From contig OW804095.1 of assembly GCA_942159475.1 (NCBI GenBank), positions 153,816,517-153,880,516 of the forward strand: a stretch of 64,000 nucleotides of DNA. Reading direction: 5' to 3'. A model generated the notes under the pieces. It saw only the letters and a list, made by a program, of their open reading frames with translations. It ran no database searches and was not told the DNA's origin. Source of the DNA: Sthenelais limicola (Eukaryota > Annelida > Polychaeta > Phyllodocida > Sigalionidae). This document shows positions 29,123 to 39,765 of the stretch, piece by piece; within the stretch, counting starts at the first letter, position 1, and every line of letters starts with the position of its first letter. The translations under genes and the position numbers were made by a program.

Positions 29123-29363
29123 CTTGGGTCAGATTTTCAGAAAATGTACAATTCAACTTCACCAATCCTCTCAAATAGCCCACATTTAAGACAAGAATGA
29201 GCTCCAAAATGCTGTTTAACCTAACAGAACTGATACTTTAAATCAACGCGACACCAAATATACTCAGATATACTTGGTATTCTTCATTTTTCAGCCTTAT
29301 TTTGGAGAATTTCCTAAATATGTAGAGCTGCCAATTGTACATTTTTTGAAAATCTGACTCACT
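29123..29363 (+). mobile_element. Family A MITE, copy 4
   Basis: Both ends present, TA on each side. Confidence 0.75.
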
Positions 29364-29750
29364 TAGAGCAACACCTGGACACCTTCCACAAAGCGACCTC
29401 ACATTGAAGGGGGTGAGAAGTATATCAATGGAGAGATATATCACACAAACGGTTTATAAATACAATTGTAAAAACAGGAATAGTAATAATTATACTGTAA
29501 AAATTCAAAATATATAGAGTATTAAATTTTATCAAGTATTACTCTTGGAAGTTTAACTGATGGTCAATATTGATTTCAAGATAAGGCCATGTCAAGGGCA
29601 AATTTTTACTTGTTCAATTTTTCCTTTTTTCATTTCAATATTGAGATTATTCCTGGCATTTTAATTACCTACACACATATAATGTACACTACCTCATATA
29701 TATGTTAGGATATAAGTTCCCTTAGTCGCTTAATAAGAATATTAGTAGGA

Positions 29751-29769
29751 CCTCACATAATATGTGAGG
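29751..29769. other. Perfect 9 bp inverted repeat
   Basis: CCTCACATA-A-TATGTGAGG. No neighbouring gene; possibly a MITE end. Confidence 0.35.
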
Positions 29770-29878
29770 CCCCACGTATATTTCCTCCCACCTGATTGTT
29801 TTATGTTGTGTGTGTGTGCCTTGGGGAGTCGGGGAGTCAGGTCCCCACCCCACCCCACCCCACCCCACCCCTTTACCG

Positions 29879-29940
29879 TCACTTTGAAAAATATCAATTT
29901 TGCGACTTGTAACTCATTTTCCTGAAACACATCACATTTG
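29879..29940. mobile_element. Family B MITE, right-end fragment
   Basis: TTTTGCGACTTGTAACTCAT through ACACATCACAT. Confidence 0.6.
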
Positions 29941-30145
29941 AGATTATGCTCTGATTACTTGATTTGGGCTGTTATTAAACTCTACATGACATCTGTTGGT
30001 GGGACCTATAGAGCGGACATATGGGGGCGCTACCTTGTGTTTAGTTGGTGCACCAATCTCTGCATGCTCAGTGCTGCCATCTTACAGAATAGCCACTGAC
30101 TAATGAGAGGAAGTGCTCAGACTGGCGCGAGTAGACCAGGTGGAG

Positions 30146-30414
30146 CAGGTCTAATGTACCCCCCCATCAGGTGTACCCCCCGGTATAACTAACCTGGGTC
30201 TAATGTACCGGGGGTACATTTGACCTAGGTCCAATATATACCCCCGGGGGTACTTTAATTTATTTCCCATAAGCATTAGATATGACCTTCTCTCCCAATA
30301 TGTTCTTTTAGAATGAAACAAAGGGGGGTAATTTGAACCTATAGAGGATGTCATTTGAACCTAAGGGCTAAATTACCGGGGGGTATATTAGATGAGGGGG
30401 GTAATTTAGAACTG
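30146..30414. mobile_element. Fold-back element with GTACCCCC motifs
   Basis: Ends CAGGTCTAATGTACCCCCC and GGGGGGTAATTTAGAACTG are imperfect inverted repeats. The motif recurs inside in both directions, including the palindrome AATGTACCGGGGGTACATT. Confidence 0.45.
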
Positions 30415-30440
30415 TTACACCGGGTGTAGACATATACATA

Positions 30441-30681
30441 CATGGGTCAGATTTTCAGAAAATGTACAATTCATCTTCACCAATCCTCTCAAATAACCCA
30501 AATTTCGGACGAAAATAAAGTTCAAAATACAGTTCAACCTAACCAAACAGATTGCTAGAATTCATGCAATGCCGAATACACTGGAATTTAGCTAGTATTG
30601 ACCGAATTGCAGACTAATCTAGCAGAATTTACTAAATGTGTAGAACTGCCAATTGTACATTTTCTGAAAATCTGACCCATA
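30441..30681 (+). mobile_element. Family A MITE, copy 5
   Basis: Second internal subtype (AGTTCAAAATACAGTTCAAC, CTAGAATTCATGCAATGCC). Ends intact. Confidence 0.75.
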
Positions 30682-31427
30682 TATTTTGTTCAGAAAACAT
30701 TTTTACAAATCATTATCAGAACTGGGTTAGGTCACTGCATTTCATTTCATTTCTTATTACTAACAATTTTATGCTGACATGCTAACATACAATTTTATGC
30801 TAACATCTTATCTTTTTAATTAATAATTAAAGATTTGTTCATTGTTTCATGTTTGACATAGCTTCGATTTTCTCATGCTGTATTTCATGATATTCATGTT
30901 TGATATGCTAACACCTTGTCTATTCATTAATTCAATTGTTCACATTGTTGTCATTGTTATCCTAGTGCCGATGAATACATACATGTATTGACAGAATAAA
31001 GAAGAAACTGAGGCTTGACAGACTATTTCTGAATATTTTATGTTGTGTATAATAATTGGGTTTTAAAAAAATGACTTTATTTCAAAAACCTGCCGTCGAG
31101 GCGTTTATAATTCTAAGACAACATCAAGGAATATAATAAGAATAGAAGGAATAAACAATAAGACAAGAAGAACAGTTATACCCGGTCAATGGGGACCAAG
31201 GCATGTGGTAATAAGAAGGGGAGCAGTGTGAACTGTAGCCTGAATAATGGATGTTTATTATATTTTAAAATACATAGATGCATAAAAACAAACACGAGCG
31301 CGTTGTTCAAATCATGACAATCATACATATTTTACCTAGTCCAATATCTATCCAAATCTGGTATTCCAACAAATGTATTCGCACGAGCAGAAGTTATTGT
31401 CCAAATCAAGTACATGTATATATTCCT

Positions 31428-31721
31428 TCATTGAAAGACCATAGGATCGGGAATAGCCCAAATCCCTTCAGTGACTCTGAACGATTCTAGACACAGCTTC
31501 TTAATACTCACAGAGAAGGCAGTTTTATCCTCCATTCTCCTAGTAATTACTGACACAACATTCCAAATAGCTTCTATCCTACCTGTAGGATTGTAAAAAT
31601 CTATACCAACGGTTCCGTCCCTAAGCTTGTTGTTAAAGAGATAAACCACTGTCATATGCACTGCTGCAGGTGGGAGTTCAAGGAAATAATGCATGAAAAA
31701 TAAGGACAATGTTTTTTTCAA
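31428..31721 (-). CDS. Hypothetical 97-codon ORF
   Basis: The translation has protein-like composition (RDGTVGIDFYNPTGRIEAIW). No family recognised and no splice context established. It may be a decayed exon or transposon fragment. Confidence 0.2.
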   Translation of the reverse strand: MKKTLSLFFMHYFLELPPAAVHMTVVYLFNNKLRDGTVGIDFYNPTGRIEAIWNVVSVITRRMEDKTAFSVSIKKLCLESFRVTEGIWAIPDPMVFQ

Positions 31722-31789
31722 ACTTCGTCTATAATGTGTGTTGCATCAGAATATAAATATTCTCTTGTTCCCCATCTTTCCATCCTTGC

Positions 31790-32937
31790 ACCCCCCTACA
31801 TATCCCAGCAAACCCCTGCCCCCAAACCCCCACTCTATCCCTGCTATCCCTATCTTTGTCCATCCCATGGCTGTGCCCCCATCACTTTGCCCCCTAACTT
31901 GTCCCCTCCATTGCTTTGTCCCCCATTGCATTACGCCCCCCCCCCAACACATTGCTGTGCCCCCTATCCCTATGTCCCCCATCATGCCCCCACCACTGTG
32001 CCCCCTTCGTCCCCCCCCATCACTGTGCCCCCTTCACCCCCCCCATCACTGTGCCCCCTTCGGCCCCCCCATCACTGTTCCCCCTTCTCCCCCCCATCGC
32101 TGTGCCCCCTTCACCCCCCCATCACTGTGCCCCCTTCACCTCCCCCCTTCACTGTGCCCCCATCACTGTGCCCCCTTCACTGTGCCCCCTTCACCTCCCC
32201 CCATCACTGTGCCCCCATCACTGTGCCCCCTTCACCCCCCCCATCCCTGTGCCCCCTTCACCCCTCCATCACTGTGCCCCCTTCACCCCCCCCATCCCTG
32301 TGCCCCCTTCACCCCTCCATCCCTGTGCCCCCTTCACCCCCCCATCACTGTGCCCCCTTCACCCCCCCATCACTGTGCCCCCCATTACTGTGCCCCCCAT
32401 TACTGTGCCCCCTTCACCCCCCCATCACTGTGCCCCCCATTACTGTGCCCCCCATTACTGTGCCCCCTTCACCCCTCCATCCCTGTGCCCCCTTCACCCC
32501 CCCATCACTGTGCCCCCTTCACCCCCCCATCACTGTGCCCCCCATTACTGTGCCCCCCATTACTGTGCCCCCTTCACCCCCCCATCACTGTGCCCCCCAT
32601 CACTGTGCCCCCCATTACTGTGCCCCCCATTACTGTGCCCCCTTCACCCCTCCATCCCTGTGCCCCCTTCACCCCTCATCACTGTGGCCCCTTCACCCCC
32701 CCATCACTGTGGCCCCTTCACCCCCCCATCACTGTGCCCCCATCACCCCCCCATCACCCCCCCATCACTGTGCCCCCTTCACCCCCCCATCCCTGTGCCC
32801 CCTTCACCCCCCCATCACCGCGCCCCCTTCACCCCCCCATCCCTGTGCCCCCTTCACCCCCCCATCACCGCGCCCCCTTCACCCCCCCATTACTGTGCCC
32901 CCCTTCCCTGTGCCCCCATCACCGCGCCCCCCCCCCC
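31790..32937. repeat. C-rich ~25-27 bp minisatellite
   Basis: Repeats of CCCCCCATCACTGTGCCCCC and close variants, ~1.15 kb. The long plus-strand Pro/Cys/His-rich frames are repeat translation. The minus strand has regular G4-capable runs. Confidence 0.95.
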
Positions 32938-33284
32938 ACCACTTGTTACACACTGAGCACCACTGCCACCACTTGCTGGCTCCTCCAGCTGTCACATGTG
33001 ACAGCTCCTCGGATGTGACAGCAGTCTCCCACTGTGCACAAGGTGACAAGATAATCTAATTTGTCGCCAGATTCAGCTCCGTCCAATTTAGCGGCCATCT
33101 CCTGGACGCCTCGAGGAGAAATAAGACACATTTATTTGTGTGGTGGCGGGCGGGCTCTGAATGTGTCGTGATTGACAGCGCCCGGTTTTACTGTCACACT
33201 CTCACTTGTAAGTCATTATCAGCCTCCACAGATGTTGGTGGGAGCAGAGAGGGACTAACGGGGCTGACCGGTGGGTCTGGTTTA

Positions 33285-33525
33285 TGTGGGTGAGATTTTC
33301 AGAAAATGTACAATTCAACTTTGCCAATCTTCTCAAATAACCCAAATTTTAGACGAAAATTAAGTTCAAAATACAGTTCAACCTAATCAAACAGATTGTG
33401 AGAATCAATGCAATGCTGAATATATTCTAATTTACCTAGTATTGACCAAATTGCAGCCTAATTTTGAAGAGTTTACTAAATGTGTACGGCTGCCAATTGA
33501 ACATTTTCTGAAAATCTGAACCATG
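33285..33525 (+). mobile_element. Family A MITE, copy 6
   Basis: Second subtype. Flanked by TA. Confidence 0.75.
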
Positions 33526-33777
33526 TACGATAGGTTCCCTGATCAACAGGGTTCCCTCAAACAACATGAAGCAGTTTGTATGAATCCAGGATTCAGGAGT
33601 TCAGTTCTAGTGCAGGGGAGAGGAATAATGTGGCATGACATTAATTTATATTGGTATTGATACAGGCCCAGGGAATCACTGGTGAATCATTGGGATCAGC
33701 CCACAATCAGGAGCCCTGTATATGGGGACTTTCACCTTAATTTCACTTCATAAAACATCATAACGCATCTTTCTCAT

Positions 33778-33935
33778 CCAGTGACAGCAGAGTGATAGGG
33801 GTGAGATGGGAGGGGGAGCAGTGACAGGGGTGAGATGGGAGGGGGAGCAGTGATAGGGGTGAGGGAGCAGTGACAGGGGTGGGATGGGAGGAGCTGGGCA
33901 GTGACAGGGGTGGGATGGGACGGGGGCAGAGGCTA
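33778..33935. repeat. ~30 bp G-rich repeat
   Basis: GTGACAGGGGTGAGATGGGA-type units, about five copies. Confidence 0.75.
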
Positions 33936-33995
33936 TACCTGAGGAAGATGGAGGAGGAGGGAGGCTGGTGATGGGCTGGTGGTCTACTGGTACAG

Positions 33996-34420
33996 TGCAG
34001 GTGCCTGGTGCAGGGGAGGTGCCTGGTGCAGTACAGGTGCCTGGTGCAGGGGAGGTGCCTGGTGCAGTACAGGTGCCTGGTGCAGGGGAGGTGCCTGGTG
34101 CAGTACAGGTGCCTGGTGCAGGGGAGGTGCCTGGTGCGGGGGAGGTGCCTGGTGCAGTACAGGTGCCTGGTGCAGGGGAGGTGCCTGGTGCAGGGGAGGT
34201 GCCTGGTGCAGTACAGGTGCCTGGTGCAGGGGAGGTGCCTGGTGCAGTACAGGTGCCTGGTGCGGGGGAGGTGCCTGGTGCGGTGTAGGTGCCTGGTGCA
34301 GTGCAGGTGCCTGGTGCAGGGGAGGTGCCTGGTGCAGTACAGGTGCCTGGTGCAGGGGAGGTGCCTGGTGCAGGGGAGGTGCCTGGTGCGGGGGGAGGTG
34401 CCTGGTGCAGTGCAGGTGCA
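33996..34420. repeat. 18 bp minisatellite, ~23 copies in two types
   Basis: GTGCCTGGTGCAGGGGAG and GTGCCTGGTGCAGTACAG, often alternating. Open in several frames on both strands, hence spurious ORFs. Confidence 0.95.
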
Positions 34421-34757
34421 GACAGGACGGGTCCCATTAGTACTGGTGTGCAATGGTGCATGGTGAGCGCACAGGCTCAGATCTCCTCTTATGATATGTG
34501 ACAGGTTACACACACTGTGAGGCATGGACAGGTTATGTGACAGATTCACATTCAATTGAAGTAAATGGAAAAAGGAATTTCATTTACTCCACGTTGATGT
34601 ATGTACCACATGCTATTTGTATGGGCGGGAGTAGTGTGGTAGTTTGCACCAGTTCCACGCATGTGGTATGACTTCCTGTCCCCAGTAAACATGGCCATAT
34701 AAGGTAAGCGTAGCAACGTGGGAGTAAATATAGAACCTAAATTCGAATGTGGTACTT

Positions 34758-34870
34758 GGGACACTATTACACTGTCCTATTACACTGTCATATGTTTTTT
34801 TTTCGTAACCCACTCGCCTATCGGCTCGTTGGCCAAGAAAAAAACATCTCGGATAGTGCAATAGTGTCCC
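34758..34870. mobile_element. 113 bp MITE
   Basis: 20 bp inverted ends starting GGGACACTATT, with two mismatches. The interior has CGCCTATCGGCTCG. Target duplication unclear. Confidence 0.5.
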
Positions 34871-35004
34871 TTGTATCACATTCTCATCAGCTTCTATCTA
34901 TTGAGCAAATCGGTTAAATCATACTCCTTATTTTTGTTTGTTTTTTGTTGAGTATCACTTTAGGCATGAAGTTATGTTATTATGTACGAAAATTGACAAA
35001 CAGT

Positions 35005-35354
35005 TGTCTTGTAAGATCTCTTTGTAAGAATGTACTCACCTTTCAGGTATCGAGCGCTTTAGGTCATAAATGTGCGCGTCAAATTTCAAGACTGTGTATT
35101 AAATATTATATCCATGCATTTTTAAGCTCATCTTATAGAGTATATTTAATTACTTTACTTGTAAGTGTAAGGGATATTGCAAACATCTTTTCTCAAAAAT
35201 AGAAATATCAAACTTAAAATATAGAAACACTTATTGGATGTCATACTCTTTACTATCCTTAGAATCGGCTTGATCTCATCTTTTCATATATGATGATAAT
35301 CTCAAAATATACTTTTCACGATTTGTGACTCATTTTCCTGAAACACATTACATA
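35005..35354. mobile_element. Family B MITE, left end lost
   Basis: Internal region and right end CATTTTCCTGAAACACAT present. Confidence 0.6.
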
Positions 35355-35435
35355 TGGACTCGTATAATATGGTAGTATTTATATGGCTTGTCAGTGATTG
35401 TGATAAGGGTTTACATGTCATTTGATCAGGGAAAG

Positions 35436-37156
35436 GATGTATGTGTATGTATATTGTTTATTTCCGAAAACAGTACATGATAAAATATACGATAATATAC
35501 ATCGGAAATGGGTCAGTCCTCTTCTGTGGCAGCCACAGCTCTTCCAGAGGGTCCCTTGGACTAGACTTTTAAATTACAAGTTACGGTATATAGAGGTATA
35601 AAGTGACTAGTTACCTACACTACTGCAATGGGATGCACTAGCTATATCTGTATCAAGGTGTGACCCATGGCATTGGGTTTCCTTGTGTATAATTTTGTGG
35701 ACGCCATCCTTTTGTTTAAATTTGGGTTAAATTAAGGATTGATGGATAAAATGAGAGAAAATGGGTTATGTGTTTGTACAGGTAGTGTATCCCATTTTCA
35801 AAATCAGCTATGTCCTGGCATTCTTGCGAACACTGTGTTGACTGCTGTTTATATATTTTTACATTCTTTAAAATGTTATGATGACTAGAGGGTCTAGATG
35901 CATGTGGGGTATCATTCTGGCAAACACTGGCCCCAATTTGCATCCACATCCTTCACAATTTGTATAAGTATTTTTGACTAGTTTAGTAATATTTTGTACG
36001 GCCTGCCCGTTAGTGATCGATGTTGGGGTCTCTCCCTATCCCATGTGGGAGAAGAAGGTTTCTTCAAGGTATATTTTGAATTCAACCAGTGTTGGGCAGT
36101 TTCTCCCAGCTGGTGGAATTTTATTGAAAAGGGTTGGGGCTTGTACAATAAATGATTTTCTGATCCTCTCTGTTTTTGTCATTGGTATTTTTAGGACTTT
36201 ACTCTTTGCCAGACTTCGCAGATTGATTTTTCTGTTGTCAAGGTATCTTTTGTCATGACTCATCTCATATGCTATATATAGGTGGAGAAGGTGTGAGTCT
36301 CTCCTTTCATTCAGATATTCCATATTTATCTCTGAGTGGATTTCCTTGACACTATCAGTTTTTTTCTTGTTGTATGCTAGTCTTAGAAATGAGTTTTGTA
36401 TTGATTGTAGCCTGTCTAGGTGTTTTTTCTGTGCCGGGGCATAGAATATATCACAAAAGTCAAACACAGGGTGAACCATGGTCTTATAGATAAGGATTGT
36501 GTTTTTACTAGAGAGGGCTTGATTGATTTTGGCAGTGGCTCTAAGTCTCTGTATTCCCTGTTTGATTTTTGAGGTTAGGTGTGGGTTGAATGTTAGGCTG
36601 CTATCAATTTCAAGGCCAAGGTATTTGTATTGTGTGACATGCTCTAATTCGGCATTGTTAAGGCTTAATGCATTTGAATTTGACTTTGGTGTATGTAGGG
36701 CTATGTTCATGGCTTTGCTTTTTTGTACATTTACTGAGTTTTGTTCTTTGTGCACCATTTTCCCACAGCGTCCAGGTCTTGTTGGAGTTCTTCGTACAAA
36801 GTTTCTCCCCTTGGACGCGAGTGGAATAGTACTGTGTCATCAGCAAAGAGTTATATCTATGACTGTGTGATTACTCTGTGGAGGTCATTTATATATAGTA
36901 GGAACAGGAGAGGCCCCAACACCGTTCCCTGAGGGACCCCGTATGTGACTTTGGCCCTGCCGGAGGTAACACCATTTGCTTGCACTCTTTGGTATCTGTT
37001 ACTTAGGTAGTCTCGGAACCAATCTATTACTTTTGGTGAGAGGTGGAATGTTGTTAGTTTTTTAAGTAGTTTCTCATGGTCCACCGTATCGAAAGCTTTC
37101 CGGAAGTCTAGGAGCGGATAGAGCAGTATATGATATAATTTATTTTTTTTAAACAC
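35436..37156 (-). pseudogene. LINE relic 2: RT part, ORF2 end and 3'UTR
   Basis: 37156-36857 has [15 protein letters not shown] and [20 protein letters not shown]. After two in-frame stops comes FADDTVLFHSRP. A frame shift near 36740 leads to 36758-36036 (YKYLGLEIDSSLTF ... HPVFDFCDIFYAPAQKKHL ... FNKIPPAGRN). The 3'UTR continues to ~35436 and recurs at 57349-57730. 5'-truncated; jockey-like by overall pattern. Confidence 0.85.
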
Positions 37157-37350
37157 ATTTTATTGCCAAGATTCCACAATAGCGGTACGTTTCATTTGAC
37201 ATGTGAACAATGTATAAGACATCTAAATCAATTTACAGTTTACAATAGACCTGTAGGAATTAAGTTTTTTAACATTATAACATCATTAGATACAGAAGAT
37301 CGGCGAAGCATACAATACAAAAGGAATCTTGCTTGTGATTTTCGATGATG
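37141..37350 (-). mobile_element. Retroposon tail (minus orientation)
   Basis: TTTTTTTT, then AACACATTTTATTGCC and GGTACGTTTCA, shared in part with 21804-21860. Looks like a poly-A 3' end. Confidence 0.35.
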
Positions 37351-39194
37351 ATATGGCAACGCAAGAAAACAACCACACTTCTTGGTTATGCGTATTTTGA
37401 TATTTTGTTAAACGTCTGGCCAATAAAATATTAAAAAAAGAAGAAATTGACCATGATAGAATAAGGGATGGGTATAGGGATGGTGTTTTAATGAAGATTG
37501 TAATAATGATGAGCCCTGACTGATCCCTGGTGATTAATTACTGAACTACATTCTTTATTAGCACCCTCCTCCACAAGCCATCAATATCAATATTCCCATT
37601 AGCTGGACGTAATGAGATAATTAATATTGATAACATTTTTGTCTTCCTACTTCAGGTAAAAACAGTGTTTTTTTCTTTGCTTTATTATATTGTTTGGTCC
37701 TGGGGCGGATCATGATTGACGTGAAGCGGCTTCACTTCACATAAATCTCTAAATAAGTAAGATTCTTCGTAACATTCTTTCTATCAGTATGTAATAAAAA
37801 AACTTATAGGAGTTCGGAAGAGCTGTGACAGTCACAGACAATATTCATTTTCCATTCTTCTTTAGTTCATTTTAATTTTTATGACAACGATTGTATATGT
37901 GAAATGAAAATAAAATCTTATAATAATAATATGAATAACTTATAAATTTAATACACAATACTATAAATATGTTTATATGCTCACAACTGGTTGACATCAT
38001 TATATCTGAAATAAAACAAGTCGCCCGAAAGGCTCGTGTCTAATAGAGCATTTATATGCTTTCAATCATGAAAATAGAAAACAATTTTGTGCCATGAAGT
38101 TAAATTTCGCCCGTAAACTTAGTAAAAAACGATTTCGTTGCCTTGACTACCACACGTAACTCACTAGTGAATAACACACTGTGCATAACTCACTCTAGAT
38201 ACATTGTTCTCAGAGCTATGCGTATATAATAAAGCAACATAAATAACTTTTATAACTTTTATTTTCTACCTTATGGAAACTTAATTTTAAAACCGATAAA
38301 CAGTGATCATTCCCGCTCTACCATCATTATGGTGGTTAGGAGCTGGAAGCTTATGATGAAATATCTCCAAGCTCTATCAAAAAAGCAGAATGAAAGGTTA
38401 AATAAAAGATTAAATGAAACACAAGTGTAAATATGTTACTATAACCAATGAGATGAGCATGCACTCGCATAGTCGCATCTTGGTGGAATGTCAAAAATGG
38501 AAAACTTACCAATGTCCAGGAAAAGAGAGGGTATGATGTAAAATCGTGTGATCGACCCCGGATGAAGAAAGAATCTGTTGATAGACTGAATAAAAACTTT
38601 AAATTTTTTTTAAAAAAATGGACATATTACAGCCGCACTTTCAGCTAATGTTGTTAAAAGTGAATATTTTCAACCTTTTGTTCCATTCTTTCCAATGCAT
38701 CCGAAAATCAGTTACATATTCGAAGGATTTTGTCCTGTTGCATTTGCTACAGGACTTTTAAAATATACTTATTCTATTTGGACGACCCGGCCAAATCCTT
38801 TCCTGCCAAAACTTCACTTCACTTATTATTGCTAACGGGCACCTTTTGCCCTCTGCCAATTTAACTCAAAATTCATGTATAAACACATAACAGCAGCAGC
38901 ATATTGATAAATTTAGTCCTATAAGTCATAATATGAGTAACTCTTGTATAAACATATAACAGCAGCAGAATATTGATAAATCCAGTCCTATAAGTCATAA
39001 TATGAGTAACTCTTGTATAAACATATAACAGCAGCAGAATATTGAAAATTTAGTCCTATAAATCATGATATTATTCAATTTTGGAGATATTGTTTGTTCC
39101 AATAGCTGAGAATGCAGCTTTAACAAATAGACCAGTAACAAGAAGCCTCTTGTCCCTGCCTTGAGCAGTCCAGGCGCCCTAGCGGCAGTAACCG
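37351..39194. other. Intergenic AT-rich DNA
   Basis: No gene recognised. 38876-39070 holds 2.7 copies of a ~69 bp tandem unit starting TGTATAAACATATAACAGCA. 38010-38240 is shared with 56020-56205 (a dispersed family). Confidence 0.4.
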
Positions 39195-39418
39195 TTATCT
39201 CTCAGCCTGATCCTCAGTGATCCCTGCACCATTATGTGATACACCACGTGGACTAAAGGCTGACCTTATTACTGGTTCCTCCTCAATAATTAGGTCAAGT
39301 ACTGTGTGTCGCTTCTCCGTAAGCAGATTACTACAAATTGACCTAAATATTGAACTAGTGACCTGATTAATGCGCACAATGTGGTCCCCAGGGAGACACT
39401 TTCTCCAAGACGAGAATT
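39195..39418 (-). CDS. Possible PDZ-domain exon (C-terminal half)
   Basis: Minus-strand frame with CLPGDHIVRINQVTSS then LLTEKRHTVLDLIIEEE, matching the usual PDZ pattern L-x-GD-x-I-x-x-(I/V)-N ... V-x-L-x-I. It opens just after a TTGGAG that could serve as a weak acceptor. A GTCAGC donor-like site follows EEEPVIR. No first half was found nearby. PDZ assignment is by eye. Confidence 0.35.
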
Positions 39419-39466
39419 ATGTAGATGATGTTGGAGGTTCAGTCACAATGAGGGATGGGTGATCTA

Positions 39467-39680
39467 TGGGTAAGATTTTCAGAAAAGACAATTGGCAGCT
39501 GTACACATTTAGTAAATTATGCTAAATAGGCTGCAATTAGGCCAATACTAGTTAAATTCAAATATATCCGGCATTACATTGATTCTAGCAATCTGTTGAA
39601 CTGTATTTTGAAGTTTATTTTCGACTGAAATTTGGGTTATTTGGTAAGATGAATTGTATATTTTCTGAAAATCTGACCCA
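39467..39680 (-). mobile_element. Family A MITE, copy 7
   Basis: Reverse orientation, 214 bp. TA at both flanks. It separates the PDZ-like ORF from the 24 bp array. Confidence 0.7.
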
Positions 39681-39765
39681 TATGGAGTTTGTCCTATGAA
39701 CCCGTCTATAGGCAGAATTTTCTGAATTCACACAAGTTATGTTTCTTCTGTTTGATATACTTCCC

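Noticed and set aside
31734..33059. Pro/Cys/His-rich frames of 346-441 codons in three reading frames
   Set aside because: All three plus frames are open across the same C-rich minisatellite, which marks repeat translation and not a protein.
33748..34555. Repeat proteins on both strands
   Set aside because: Frames of the 18 bp minisatellite, open on both strands.
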